Source: Bacteroidia bacterium (GTDB lineage Bacteria; Bacteroidota; Bacteroidia; J057). Taken from it: a stretch of 64,000 nucleotides of DNA. A model generated the notes under the pieces. It had not been told where the DNA came from. It saw only the letters and a list, made by a program, of their open reading frames with translations, and did no database searches. The position numbers and the translations under genes are program-made. The stretch spans positions 1 to 64,000 of the forward strand of contig JAUIGE010000005.1 of assembly GCA_030430205.1 (NCBI GenBank). Direction: 5' to 3'. Shown here in pieces: positions 24,913 to 34,895 of this stretch. The stretch's first letter is position 1, and each line of letters opens with the position of its first letter.

Positions 24913-25614
24913 TTATCCTTTTTTCCGGTCAAATAAATCCCCCCAATTCCCCACAAGGGTGGTATGATCCATGTATTGATCCAGCTCTTCGAGAAATATT
25001 TCTCTGTCTATCTCTTCTGCTCCCAGGCTCTCCAAATGACTGGTATATACCTGACAATCAATTAGATAAAACTCTTTTTCGTGTAAATCCCGGATCAAGG
25101 TGATAAAACCTGCTTTGGAAGCATTGCTCACATGCGCAAACATAGACTCCCCAAAAAACACCTTTCCCAGAGAAATGCCATAGAGACCTCCCACCAGCTT
25201 TTTATCCTGCCATACTTCCACCGAATGGGCAAAACCTGCACGATGCAATTCGTGATAGGCTTTTTTCATTTCTTCTGTGATCCAGGAGCCTTTTTGACCT
25301 TCCCGGAAGGTTTTCTGGCAGTGGTGGACTACCCCTACGAAATCCTGATCATAGGTGATCTGGAAAGCCTCTTTCCGGAGGATAGGCCGCATACTTTTGG
25401 AAACCTTGAGGTTTTGGGGATACAAAACAAAACGGGGGTCTGGTGACCACCAGATGATGGGCTCCCCTGGCGAATACCAGGGGAAAATGCCGGATTGGTA
25501 GGCGAGCAGGAGTCTATTTATGGAAAGATCACCCCCGATGGCGAGTATCCCTTCAGGATTAGCGAGATAAGGCGGGGGAAAAATAAGTTCTTCAGTAAGG
25601 GCAAAAACGGGCAT
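24913..25614 (-). CDS. aat: Leucyl/phenylalanyl-tRNA--protein transferase
   Basis: The 233-residue protein has the family landmarks FPPPYLANPEGILAIGGDL, YQSGIFPWY, WWSPDPRFVL, GLYGISLGKVFFGESMF and IDCQVYTSHLESLGA. Aat transfers Leu or Phe from tRNA to proteins that start with Arg or Lys, making them N-degrons for ClpAP. It lies 5 bases after the clpS stop on the same strand, so enzyme and adaptor are probably produced from one transcript. Confidence 0.97.
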   Translation of the reverse strand: MPVFALTEELIFPPPYLANPEGILAIGGDLSINRLLLAYQSGIFPWYSPGEPIIWWSPDPRFVLYPQNLKVSKSMRPILRKEAFQITYDQDFVGVVHHCQKTFREGQKGSWITEEMKKAYHELHRAGFAHSVEVWQDKKLVGGLYGISLGKVFFGESMFAHVSNASKAGFITLIRDLHEKEFYLIDCQVYTSHLESLGAEEIDREIFLEELDQYMDHTTLVGNWGDLFDRKKG

Positions 25615-25619
25615 GCCGA

Positions 25620-25922
25620 CTATTGCTCTTCCAGTGTGGCGCCGATTCCGCGATCAGAGAGCGCTTCCCGCATGGGGCTGATTTTGGTAAATTCACCTGC
25701 TTTTACAGCGTATTTTCCTTTGTAATGAATGATCCAGGCACATTGCTCGGCCTGCTCAAAGCTGTGATCACAAATGTCTACCAACGATTTGATGACCCAC
25801 TCAAAAGTATTGACTTCGTCATTCCATACAACCAGGGTCCAAGGTTGTGGATGATCGGTGAGCTCATCTACTTCTTCGTATTCTTTGATGTGAATGTCGG
25901 GACTCATCATGTTTATCTGCAT
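25620..25922 (-). CDS. clpS: ATP-dependent Clp protease adaptor ClpS
   Basis: The 100-residue protein has the ClpS core: PWTLVVWNDEVNTFEWVI, where NDE helps bind the N-terminal amino group of substrates, and a helix ending HYKGKYAVKAG. ClpS brings N-degron substrates to the Clp unfoldase. The start could be the first Met or the Met pair four codons later. A TATATTTG box on the minus strand (25960-25967) fits the -7 consensus. Confidence 0.95.
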   Translation of the reverse strand: MQINMMSPDIHIKEYEEVDELTDHPQPWTLVVWNDEVNTFEWVIKSLVDICDHSFEQAEQCAWIIHYKGKYAVKAGEFTKISPMREALSDRGIGATLEEQ

Positions 25923-26019
25923 AAAAGGAGAAATGAATTTTGAAAAATTAAATGCAGGACAAATATAAGGAAAAGGAGCATTTTATTCCTGAGAAGTTGA
26001 AATTTGTTTAAATTCGGAT

Positions 26020-27507
26020 ATGAAAAAGACCATCCTTTGCCTGCTCATCTTACTTTTTTCTTCCTCAGCTTTTTCATGGGGATTCTGGGCGCATAGGCGC
26101 ATCAATGAGATGGCCGTTTTTACGCTGCCACCGGAGATGCTGGGGCTGTATAAAAAGCATCAGGCTTACCTGACAGAGCATGCCGTCGATCCGGATAAAA
26201 GGCGCTATGCCGTTGAGGGAGAGGAGTTTAGGCATTATATTGATATAGACCACTGGGGCGATAAGCCCTTTGAAAGCGTGCCTCGCTTTTGGGGAGATGT
26301 ATTGGTACAATACAATGAAATATATGCTGTCAATGCGCAGGGTGATAGCCTGCTGTTGGGAGGGGGAGCGGATCTGGTGAACAGAGATGGCCTTTGGTGG
26401 CTGAAGGGAAAAGATGTGCCTGGAGTCTTTGGACAGGATTCTGTCAGATTGGATTATGCCCGTTTTCAGCAAATGGCTCTGGCCCTGTATTCGCCATATA
26501 ATACGGATATGCAGTGGGAATTGCCGCTGGATAGCGCGGCGATCCTCTGGCCGGGAATTGCCCAAAAAGCTGCCATTCAGTCCTTTTTTGTCTTAGACAA
26601 ATTTACCGGCTACGGCATACTGCCCTTTCACCTGCCGCGTGAGATGAACCGGCTGACAGCCGCTTTCCGCAACCTGGACCTGGAGCGAATCATCAAGATC
26701 TCGGCAGATCTGGGGCATTATGTGGGCGATGCCCATGTGCCGCTGCACACCACAGAAAATTACAACGGTCAATTGACCGGGCAACGAGGCATACACGGTT
26801 TTTGGGAGTCACGGATTCCCGAGTTGTATGGCGATCAGTACGATTATTTCATCGGCAGAGCTTATTATCTGGAAAATGTGAAAGCCGAAATATGGCAGGC
26901 AATTTATGAAAGCCACATGGCCCTGGATTCGGTTTTGTCCTTTGAAAAAGAACTGAATAAGACTTTTCCGGAGGACAAAAAATACAGCTACGAAAGCCGT
27001 AACAATGTCGTGGTGCGAACCTACTCCCGCCCTTATTCATTTGAATACAACAAACGTCTGGATGGGCAAATAGAGCGACGCATGCGCACCGCCATCAAGC
27101 GCTTAGGCGCTTTCTGGTACACGGCATGGAAAGATGCCGGTTCGCCAGACCTCAGTGAGCTGATGGACCAAAAGCTCCAGTTTGATAAGGAAGAATACAA
27201 GCAAAAATTGAAAATTAAAGACCGGGAAGCCAGCGGTTTCGGCATGAATATGCTGAAAATGAATAAGCATTATTGCTGTATGCCGGGGGGGGATCGGGAG
27301 GTTTCTGGTTTCGGGTTTCGAGTTTCGGGTTCTTCATCTCTGGCTCAGGGCGATGAGCTGCAAAAACCAGAGATCGCAAAGCGAAATAAGGTTTTTCTTC
27401 TGCTGATACCTTGTTTGATTTTTGTGACGCAAATTTTCGCAGCCTACCGCACCACCAACCCAATAATCCTCTCCGACTCCGTAAAGCGATTTTCGGACAG
27501 ATCCTGA
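26020..27507 (+). CDS. Zinc-dependent phospholipase C / S1-P1 nuclease-like protein with an aberrant C-terminus
   Basis: A signal peptide ends at SSSAFS, so the mature protein starts WGFWAHRRINEMA. An N-terminal Trp is itself a zinc ligand in PLC and P1 nuclease. Other metal-site segments are HYIDIDHWGD and DLGHYVGDAHVPLHTTENYNG. Residues after about 400 are not family-like. They read through a G8 tract (27285-27292) and a GGTTTCG-type repeat and end in a chance hydrophobic stretch that overlaps the convergent gene by 64 bases. The original stop was probably lost by frameshift or repeat insertion. Activity on lipids or nucleic acids is not decidable from sequence. Confidence 0.82.
   Translation: MKKTILCLLILLFSSSAFSWGFWAHRRINEMAVFTLPPEMLGLYKKHQAYLTEHAVDPDKRRYAVEGEEFRHYIDIDHWGDKPFESVPRFWGDVLVQYNEIYAVNAQGDSLLLGGGADLVNRDGLWWLKGKDVPGVFGQDSVRLDYARFQQMALALYSPYNTDMQWELPLDSAAILWPGIAQKAAIQSFFVLDKFTGYGILPFHLPREMNRLTAAFRNLDLERIIKISADLGHYVGDAHVPLHTTENYNGQLTGQRGIHGFWESRIPELYGDQYDYFIGRAYYLENVKAEIWQAIYESHMALDSVLSFEKELNKTFPEDKKYSYESRNNVVVRTYSRPYSFEYNKRLDGQIERRMRTAIKRLGAFWYTAWKDAGSPDLSELMDQKLQFDKEEYKQKLKIKDREASGFGMNMLKMNKHYCCMPGGDREVSGFGFRVSGSSSLAQGDELQKPEIAKRNKVFLLLIPCLIFVTQIFAAYRTTNPIILSDSVKRFSDRS
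27285..27335 (+). repeat. G8 tract and GGTTTCG heptamer repeats at a gene end
   Basis: Eight consecutive G bases are followed within about ten bases by GGTTTCT, GGTTTCG, GGTTTCG, AGTTTCG and GGTTCTT. The same heptamer type recurs at 43481. Confidence 0.75.
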
Positions 27508-29054
27508 CCCGCAAAGTTTTTGCGGAAAATTTCATTGATGCGGAGGTAGATGGTGGTGCCGGGGAAGGCCTGCTCCACCTCTGGGCCGAGGTCTATGGGA
27601 ATGCCTTTGATCGCTTCGCGGGTAAGGCCGCTCACGGTCTTGACCACATCAGGGGTGCCCATATCTCGTTGGATCATCACATCGACGGTTGTGAAGCCGT
27701 AGCGTGAATCCATGGGATAGGCTTTCAGGAATTCGGGATCGGGAATGATCTTGAGCAGCAGCCTGCTGGTGCGGGGGATCAGTGAAAAGCCATTATGCAG
27801 TTGCCCATTTACCCACAGCTCTATGCTGGGCTTGGGCGGATTGATTACCTGAAATTTGATCTCTTCAATTTTGATACTGGAATCACCCAAAACTGTGTTG
27901 ATCGTAAGCATGCAGCTATCTCCTTGGGGAACGAGGGAAAATTGCTTTTCGGCACCCTCCTTCAGGCTTACCTTGGCTTCAGTGGCCAGGATGGCGGGAT
28001 TGAAACTGCCTTCCAGGGCAGGGACGTCAATGTGGAGGGTATTTTCGCAGTTGCGATACAGATGCTGGGCTCCCGCAGATTGGATGCGCACGACAGGGCG
28101 CACGACCGTAAAGGTCTCATCCAGATGAAGGCTTACAAAGCCTCCGTCGGCTCTGGGCACATGGATGGCGGCAGCGTATTTTTGCTGGCCGGTATATTTA
28201 TCTTTGGGGATAAGGCTGCCATCGGCAGCAATCTCAATGGTCGCAGAAACACTATCTGCATTGGGCGTGAGACCACTACCCTCAAAGCGGGATTTTACCC
28301 GATTTGTGGTAAGACCTACCCGGAGCTGACTCCTGAAAGGCATACCTGCCGTAACCAGTTGCGCCTGGGGCTGGTTGAGGATAAGCAGGTTATCCGACCG
28401 AAAATAAGGAGTGCCAAACTGGCTGAAAAGCATTTGCAAAGCATGGCGTTCATGCGAAAAAATGGAAGCTTTCATGCCTTCCAAAAGTGCCAGATAGGCG
28501 ATCACGGGCCTTGAATTGGAAAACTGCAGCCAGAGACCATTGTCATAGATTTCATCTATTCGCAAATTCATATCTGCTGAAAAGCGACTCAGTGCAGCCT
28601 CATAAGAGATAAGAGCCTGGCGAATTTCTACCGCATTGTTTTTGTTTTTCCAATAGCGATGACTCGCATCGTTCTCCTCTTTGGCCTCAAAACGGCCTGT
28701 TTCAGGATTTTTGATGGCCATGCTCTCCATCACCTTGAGGTGCTCGTCTATGCGATCAATTACCTGAAAAGTGCTTTTCTGAATAGAATCCAGGCGATCT
28801 TTGAACAAGCGCAACTCGATACTTTCTTCTACGGCCTGGAGGCTATCAGCCAATTTTGTATCAAGGCTGTCTTGTAGGTTTCGCACAAAATCAGCAGTGA
28901 TGGTTTCAGCATCCTGATTGACCCGGCGGAGCTGTCGGTAATTTTGCTCCAGCGATTCCAGGGTCCCTTCATCATTGCCAAAATCACAACTCGAAAAAAG
29001 GCCCAGAAAAAGGAACAGAAGCGGGAATGCGAATACAGATGTCCGAAATCTCAT
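27444..29054 (-). CDS. GldM-like lipoprotein (paralogue of the T9SS/gliding motor component)
   Basis: The 536-residue protein starts with a lipoprotein signal (LFSSC, Cys about 23) and a coiled-coil stretch at about 30-115. The rest follows the GldM/PorM plan: FSNSRPVIAYLALLEGMKAS resembles the segment before the first periplasmic domain. YAAAIHVPRADGG and the tandem beta domains with CENTLHIDVPALEG then match the GldM domain series. GldM itself is anchored by one N-terminal membrane helix and couples to GldL to power secretion. A lipid-anchored version without the GldL-binding helix would be a different component. No gldK, gldL or gldN is adjacent. The similarity is to fold pattern, seen by eye. 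Confidence 0.65.
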   Translation of the reverse strand: MRFRTSVFAFPLLFLFLGLFSSCDFGNDEGTLESLEQNYRQLRRVNQDAETITADFVRNLQDSLDTKLADSLQAVEESIELRLFKDRLDSIQKSTFQVIDRIDEHLKVMESMAIKNPETGRFEAKEENDASHRYWKNKNNAVEIRQALISYEAALSRFSADMNLRIDEIYDNGLWLQFSNSRPVIAYLALLEGMKASIFSHERHALQMLFSQFGTPYFRSDNLLILNQPQAQLVTAGMPFRSQLRVGLTTNRVKSRFEGSGLTPNADSVSATIEIAADGSLIPKDKYTGQQKYAAAIHVPRADGGFVSLHLDETFTVVRPVVRIQSAGAQHLYRNCENTLHIDVPALEGSFNPAILATEAKVSLKEGAEKQFSLVPQGDSCMLTINTVLGDSSIKIEEIKFQVINPPKPSIELWVNGQLHNGFSLIPRTSRLLLKIIPDPEFLKAYPMDSRYGFTTVDVMIQRDMGTPDVVKTVSGLTREAIKGIPIDLGPEVEQAFPGTTIYLRINEIFRKNFAGQDLSENRFTESERIIGLVVR

Positions 29055-29163
29055 TAAAACCTGAAATAATGATCCACATTAAGTGATGGGATCGTAATAA
29101 ACGGTCGGCTACAATATATAAAAAATTAAAAAATGGATGTCTTTTGTGTGAATAAATTATGCT

Positions 29164-29201
29164 AAAAAAAAGAACCCCGAAGCTTAAGTGCTCCAGGGTT
29201 C
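29164..29201 (-). terminator. Rho-independent terminator of the propeller/SprB-repeat gene
   Basis: On the minus strand a 12-bp stem (GAACCCTGGAGC with GCTTCGGGGTTC, two G-T pairs) and a 6-base loop are followed by eight T residues. It lies 30 bases past the stop at 29231. Confidence 0.9.
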
Positions 29202-29230
29202 CGTGTTGTTCTTAGGTTTTGATAAATGAT

Positions 29231-32200
29231 CTATTGCTTGATAAAGCGTTCAGTATAAGTTAGTTGAACGCCATTCAGGCGAAGGATATAATAGCCTTGT
29301 GCGAGGGAATTGACATCCAATTCCAGTTTTTGAGCACCTGATTCCAGCTGGATATTTTTATTCCAAACCCTGCGGCCTTTCATGTCAAAGATTTCAATGA
29401 CTGCATTTTCCTGCGGTGCATTTTCCATCATGAGATAGAGTTTGCCATTGGTGGGGTTGGGAAAAAGCTTCAGTTGAGCCGGACTGTCATCCATGCTGAA
29501 AGCAGGATTTTCTGTATCCGATGGAGTCCCTCCATTTGGGGAAATGTTTCCAAAGACAGGCATATTGCCTGAACTGATTTGCGGGCCATTGTTACAACCT
29601 GTGATGACAATGTCATCGATGTATACCCTGTCGTTATTACCACTTGCATCGCAACGGAATCGAATACGAGTATTGGTGGTAAATGGGCCAGCAATGCTTA
29701 CCGAAGGATTATGTCTTTCATTGTTATTGAAATCCGTTCCCCGTACCCAGCTTTTTACGGTTGTATAACTTGAGCCCCCATTGGTGGATACTTGCAACCA
29801 GAAATCTTCTGTTCCATTAAAATTAATTACGATGTAGGAGAAATCTACCGTTACTTCATTATAGGTAGATAAATCCAGATTGTTGGTAGTTAAAACAGAG
29901 GTGGAAGTATTGTCCCTCAAACGGATACAGTAGGAGCCGCTATTGGCATAAGCAGCATCATTGACATTTTTTCGGCAGTCAGAACCGCCATTTATCCAAA
30001 TGCCCCAACCACTCTCAAAGTCTTCCGTGTCCTCTGTGACACAAGGTGTGCCCTGGTTAACTACTGCAGATGTGCCATCTGAGCAACCAGCCTGATCAAG
30101 GACAGTGACCGAATAGCTGCCAGCAGCCAGACCAGAAATGTCTTCAGTAGAGGCACCATTGGACCAGCTGAAAGCATAGGGTGCACTACCACCGCTTACC
30201 GTTAGATTAACGGCTCCATCATTGGCTCCGGCAAAAGATTCGTCAGTAACAGAAGTAGAAAGGGCTAATGCCGCAGGCTGACTGACATTGGCTGATGTAT
30301 TCGCTATACAGCCATTTCCGTCAGTGACAGTCACAGAATAAGACCCTGCACCAAGCCCGCTGATATCTTCGGTAGTTGCCCCATTGGACCAGCTAAAGCT
30401 GTAGGGAGCGGTTCCCCCACTTACCGTTAAGTTCACCGAGCCGTCGCTATTGCCATTGCAACTGGCATCGGTAGCGGAGGCGGAAGCCGCAAGTGCCGCG
30501 GGCTCACCTATGGTAGCATTTGCGCCTGTAGTACAGCCATTATTGTCTGTAATAGTGACAGCATAGCTTCCAGCGGCTACCCCGCTGATATTCTGGCTTG
30601 TAGCACCATTTGACCAGTTGTAGTTGTATGGGGCCGTTCCACCGCTAAGGCTCAGGTTCACAGAACCCGTTCCGCCATTACATGGTGCATCCAATGCACT
30701 GGCAGAGGCCGACAGAGCCGCGGGCTCTGTGATCGTGATTTGAGCTGATGCAGAGGCGAGGGCTGCATCTGTCACGGTCACGGTATAGCTTCCGGCCCCG
30801 AGGCCGGAGGCAGTGGCGGTGCTTGCACCGCTCGTCCAGCTGTAGGAATAAGGAGGCGTGCCTCCTGAAGCAGTTGCGGTAGCATCTCCATCGGAGCCGC
30901 CATTGCAACTGACAGGCGTACTGGCAGTAATATTTACTGCCAGGGGACCTGCAAGGGTATTGATTACGACAGATTCCATATCTGTACATCCATTGGCGTC
31001 TGTGACGGTGACGGTATAGGTTCCACCATTTAAACCGGAAATATCCTGGCTTGTGGCGCCATTGGACCAGCTGTAGCTGTAAGGAGAAGTACCTCCACTG
31101 ACTGTCAGGTCAGCGGCACCGTCGCCTGCCGCAGGAGCGGATTCGTCTGTGCCTGAGATGCTCAGGCTGAGCGCTGTGGGTTGACTTACGGTAGCACCAT
31201 CGCCCTTTGTACAGCCGTTGGCATCGGTTATAGTGACAGTGTAGCTTCCGGCGGCTACTGATGCGAGATCTTCGCTGCTGGCGCCATTTGACCAATTGAA
31301 GGAATAAGGCGCTGTGCCTCCACTTACGGTAAGATTTACAGAACCATTTCCTCCGTTACATAAAGCATCGATTGCAGAAGCAGAAGAAGCGATAGCCGTT
31401 GGTTGGGTGATGGTAACCTGTGCAGTGGCGGAGCCGGATGCAGCATCGGTAACGGTTACGATATAGGAACCTGCTGTCAGGCCAGAGGCTGTGGCAGAAG
31501 ATGCGCCGCTTGACCAGCTGTAGGCATAAGGAGGCGTACCACCTGTGGCGCTGGCCGTGGCGGAGCCATTGTTGCCGCCATTGCAGCTTACATTGCTGCT
31601 GTTTTGAATGCTGGCAACAAGGGGAGCAGCACCGGCAGTCGTTACATGGATATCATCTACACAAATATCGCCTTGCCAGGTAGTCCCTGAGGTACCATGA
31701 AATCTTAATTTGATGATGCTGCCAGCATAGGCAGAGAGGTCCACATTGGCTGTGGCCCAGCTGCTGCCCTGATTTCCACTGATCGTCCAGACATTCGCAG
31801 ACCAACTGGCGCCATTGTCAGTACTTACCTGAAGTCTCAGGGTACCGGGCGCGCCCAGCATGTGGTATTGGAAGCTGATATCAGCATCACTGGCGCTCGT
31901 CAGGTCAAAACAAGGACCTTCAAAGTAAGCATTCAGGTTGGGATAATTAGGAGAAGAAACCTCCATATACATATAGTATGTGCCATCAGCCGCGCCATTA
32001 GGGCCTGTTCCTGAGGAAGGTGTGCCTCCTGAGGTACGTGTCCAGGAGAAGTTTCCTGAGGCTAATACCCAATCACCCAGGCCCGTCTCAAAGCTTTCTC
32101 CATAAGGGAAGCTGCTGACAGTGGCATTACAGGTGACAGGAGGAGGAGGTTGGTTGAAATGGTCTGTTGAAAACAGGCCACGACCATGCGTAGCTGCGAT

Positions 32201-34408
32201 GATCTGGTGATCTGAATTACGGGATACCAGGGCATCCACGCGTACATTCGCAAAGCCATCATTGGAAGGGCCCCAAACAGTGGATGTGCCATTGAGGTTA
32301 TCGGTGGTCCAGGTACCTAATTCGGTAGCGAGCATAACAGAGTCAGAGCTTCCGGGGATAAAAATCGCCCAGCGGATCGGCATATCCGGCAGGTTGCCTT
32401 CCACGCTTGTCCAGCTGCTGCCACCATTGGTGGTTTCAAAAATACTGGTGACACCATAGCTGGAATAGGTAACCAGGATATGGTTTTCATCACCTTCTTC
32501 TACTTCTACAGAAGAAACATAGCCTGTACCGGTATAGATGACTGTACCGGAAGCACTGCTATTGTGAGCACTTTCCACCCGCACGACATTTCCATTTTCA
32601 AGACCAAAATAAACGCGGTTGGGAACATTGGGGGATACTTTTACATGGGTCGCTTCCGAACCCCCAAAAACGGTCATGCTCTGAGATCCCATAGAATTGC
32701 TGCTACCTACGCCTGTCATCCGGAAGTAGGAATTGGCATCATTTGCTCCATAGAGCACATTTTGATCACTATCATAATCTGTAGGATTGATAAAGCGACC
32801 TGTGCTGGAGCTGTAGTTTCGGGTAGTATAAGAACTCCAGGAGTTGTTGGTCACCCTGTACTGATTGTACACATAAGCTGAAATCTGTATCGCAGGATTG
32901 TCCTGGTCAATATGTGAGAAAGCACCATCACCGCCTGTAACTTCTGTGGTACTGTTGATGCCGGGAGAAGTGTAGCGTTGGGTTCCATTGTCCTGTGCAC
33001 CAGCCAGGTATTCGTTTACCCCATATCCGGGATGGATGTCTGCGTGGTAGTATTGGGTGACATTATAACCTGTACCAATAAAGCTAATGGTGGGCGTGCC
33101 TGCTGCGGAGTTGGTACTGCGAAAGATACCACCATCATTTCCAAAATACATCACATTGGAGTTATTGGACTGGAATACCATCGCATGCTGGTCGGCATGT
33201 ACATATTGGTTGCCGCTGCCATACCACTGTGAGATCTGGCTCCAGGAAGAGCCTGCATTGGTAGAAACAAGGATGTCGATCCCGCCAATGAAAACCCGGC
33301 TGGAATTTGTTGGATGAACCGCTGCAATCAGGTCATACCATGCCTGTCCGCGGGCATAGTTGGTCATGCCGAGGGCGGAAGGAACGCTCTGGGAAGACCA
33401 GGAAGAACCGCCATTATCTGTCCGATAAATCCCGCTAACGTCATAATTGGTCCCACAAAAAACCGCGTACACGCGATTTGCATCAGAAGGGGCGCAAGCC
33501 AGCTCAATCCGGTAATAGCCGGAAGTCGGTAAGCCACCCGTCTGTTTGGTCCATGAGGTGCCGTTGGTAGATTTATAAATACCATCAGTAGTGAAAATAC
33601 CCGTTGAGGCGTACATATCGCCATTGGCGGCGATCTCGATATCGGCTGCCCGATTGGTGGAGGCACCTGTGCTGGTGCCCAGTGTCTGGCTCCAGGAGCT
33701 TCCTCCATTGGTAGAGCGCTGGATACCGCCATCGCGCGTACAGGCATAGACATTACCTGAAGCATCTACCACTATTTTTTGTACATAGTAAAAAGTGGAA
33801 TTATTGGTGGAAGCCAGCTGGCTCCAATTCGCACCACCATCTGTACTTTTCCAAATCCCCAATCCCCGGATCGCGTCAGCATTAAACCAACCTTCACCGG
33901 TTCCAAAATATATGTTATCGCTATTGGATGGATCCTGGTAAATACAGGAAATAGCCAGGTTGCCAAACTGATCCCCAATATTGGTCCAGCTGGGGGTACC
34001 AGCCAACGCATTGGTGGTAACCCATAAACCCCCTCCCACACTACCGGCAAAAACGGTATTGCCTGTCGCATCACCCGCATCTACCAGGATAGCCCGCGTA
34101 CGGCCTGATACATTGCTGGGGCCACGCTCATCCCAGGTGATACCTGAAATAGCGGATCTTTGAGACAGGGGAGCATTGCGAAGCCGGTCTGCATAAGCTT
34201 TCGCGGCTACCAGGCGCTGACGCGGCACCTCATTGAGGGCGGGGTCCTTGGTAGCGGCAAATTCCTGATCAATGGCTTCATCAATGCGTTGCATTTTCGG
34301 AAGCTTCTCAAAGGCTTGAGATTGATCCTTTTTTTGCAAAAAGAGAAATGTTGAAATCAGTATTCCTGTAAAAACAAGAAGTGAAAGGGTAAATTTTGAG
34401 ATTCGCAT
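29231..34408 (-). CDS. Large T9SS-secreted protein: VPS10/BNR propeller, jelly-roll domains, seven SprB repeats
   Basis: The 1725-residue protein has a signal peptide. A sortilin-like beta-propeller (about 65-750) follows, with repeated STDGGANW and TNGGSSW Asp-box motifs. A MAM-like jelly roll comes next (about 756-925), then seven SprB repeats of about 74 residues (about 930-1460) with GGTxPYxYxWSNGAS and AGSYxVTVTDxxGC cores. A second jelly roll (about 1465-1615) and a C-terminal type A sorting domain (LFPNPTNGKLYL) complete it. It should be exported by T9SS and attached to or released from the cell surface, probably as an adhesin or glycan-binding protein. Repeats 1-3 and 4-7 look like a duplicated block. 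It is one of the likely clients of SprA in this window. Confidence 0.9.
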   Translation of the reverse strand: MRISKFTLSLLVFTGILISTFLFLQKKDQSQAFEKLPKMQRIDEAIDQEFAATKDPALNEVPRQRLVAAKAYADRLRNAPLSQRSAISGITWDERGPSNVSGRTRAILVDAGDATGNTVFAGSVGGGLWVTTNALAGTPSWTNIGDQFGNLAISCIYQDPSNSDNIYFGTGEGWFNADAIRGLGIWKSTDGGANWSQLASTNNSTFYYVQKIVVDASGNVYACTRDGGIQRSTNGGSSWSQTLGTSTGASTNRAADIEIAANGDMYASTGIFTTDGIYKSTNGTSWTKQTGGLPTSGYYRIELACAPSDANRVYAVFCGTNYDVSGIYRTDNGGSSWSSQSVPSALGMTNYARGQAWYDLIAAVHPTNSSRVFIGGIDILVSTNAGSSWSQISQWYGSGNQYVHADQHAMVFQSNNSNVMYFGNDGGIFRSTNSAAGTPTISFIGTGYNVTQYYHADIHPGYGVNEYLAGAQDNGTQRYTSPGINSTTEVTGGDGAFSHIDQDNPAIQISAYVYNQYRVTNNSWSSYTTRNYSSSTGRFINPTDYDSDQNVLYGANDANSYFRMTGVGSSNSMGSQSMTVFGGSEATHVKVSPNVPNRVYFGLENGNVVRVESAHNSSASGTVIYTGTGYVSSVEVEEGDENHILVTYSSYGVTSIFETTNGGSSWTSVEGNLPDMPIRWAIFIPGSSDSVMLATELGTWTTDNLNGTSTVWGPSNDGFANVRVDALVSRNSDHQIIAATHGRGLFSTDHFNQPPPPVTCNATVSSFPYGESFETGLGDWVLASGNFSWTRTSGGTPSSGTGPNGAADGTYYMYMEVSSPNYPNLNAYFEGPCFDLTSASDADISFQYHMLGAPGTLRLQVSTDNGASWSANVWTISGNQGSSWATANVDLSAYAGSIIKLRFHGTSGTTWQGDICVDDIHVTTAGAAPLVASIQNSSNVSCNGGNNGSATASATGGTPPYAYSWSSGASSATASGLTAGSYIVTVTDAASGSATAQVTITQPTAIASSASAIDALCNGGNGSVNLTVSGGTAPYSFNWSNGASSEDLASVAAGSYTVTITDANGCTKGDGATVSQPTALSLSISGTDESAPAAGDGAADLTVSGGTSPYSYSWSNGATSQDISGLNGGTYTVTVTDANGCTDMESVVINTLAGPLAVNITASTPVSCNGGSDGDATATASGGTPPYSYSWTSGASTATASGLGAGSYTVTVTDAALASASAQITITEPAALSASASALDAPCNGGTGSVNLSLSGGTAPYNYNWSNGATSQNISGVAAGSYAVTITDNNGCTTGANATIGEPAALAASASATDASCNGNSDGSVNLTVSGGTAPYSFSWSNGATTEDISGLGAGSYSVTVTDGNGCIANTSANVSQPAALALSTSVTDESFAGANDGAVNLTVSGGSAPYAFSWSNGASTEDISGLAAGSYSVTVLDQAGCSDGTSAVVNQGTPCVTEDTEDFESGWGIWINGGSDCRKNVNDAAYANSGSYCIRLRDNTSTSVLTTNNLDLSTYNEVTVDFSYIVINFNGTEDFWLQVSTNGGSSYTTVKSWVRGTDFNNNERHNPSVSIAGPFTTNTRIRFRCDASGNNDRVYIDDIVITGCNNGPQISSGNMPVFGNISPNGGTPSDTENPAFSMDDSPAQLKLFPNPTNGKLYLMMENAPQENAVIEIFDMKGRRVWNKNIQLESGAQKLELDVNSLAQGYYILRLNGVQLTYTERFIKQ

Positions 34409-34895
34409 AAAAAATTGGATTTATATTGCCCAATGGGTTTAAAAAATGGGAATAATGGTGCTCTAAGGAAAGTAAAGGAGGTAGGAGATGATTGATTCTC
34501 ATGCTTAAATTACAATCAACTCCCACCTAATCACAAAAGGGCTGCCAGATGTCAAATCCATCCGATGTAAGAATTTTGTCAAATTGTAGGAGAGAGGTTT
34601 TTTATTTCAAAATAATCGAATAAATCAAAACGGAAATTTGCCGAAAGGAAAAATAGGAAAAACCCTAAAAGTGGGGTTATTGCCTAAAAAGCACTTTTTG
34701 TGGCCAATTGATCCCTATATTCTATCCAAACTTGAGGCAAATCTTTCACTCAGTGTTTTCACGTAAGATTTTCTCCTTTTTTTATTAAATTGATGGTCTC
34801 ATCCCAGTTGGATGGCTGCCTGCATTTCTCTGATTTTCATATCAGGAAAGCTTTTACCATTTTTAGAAATAATCTCTCACTTTATTACGCTCCTT
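34409..34895. other. Divergent intergenic region without a visible gene
   Basis: The 487 bases between the T9SS protein and the permease are AT-rich and hold no frame with protein character. Promoters for both neighbours must lie here, but no clear -33/-7 pair was found. Confidence 0.5.
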
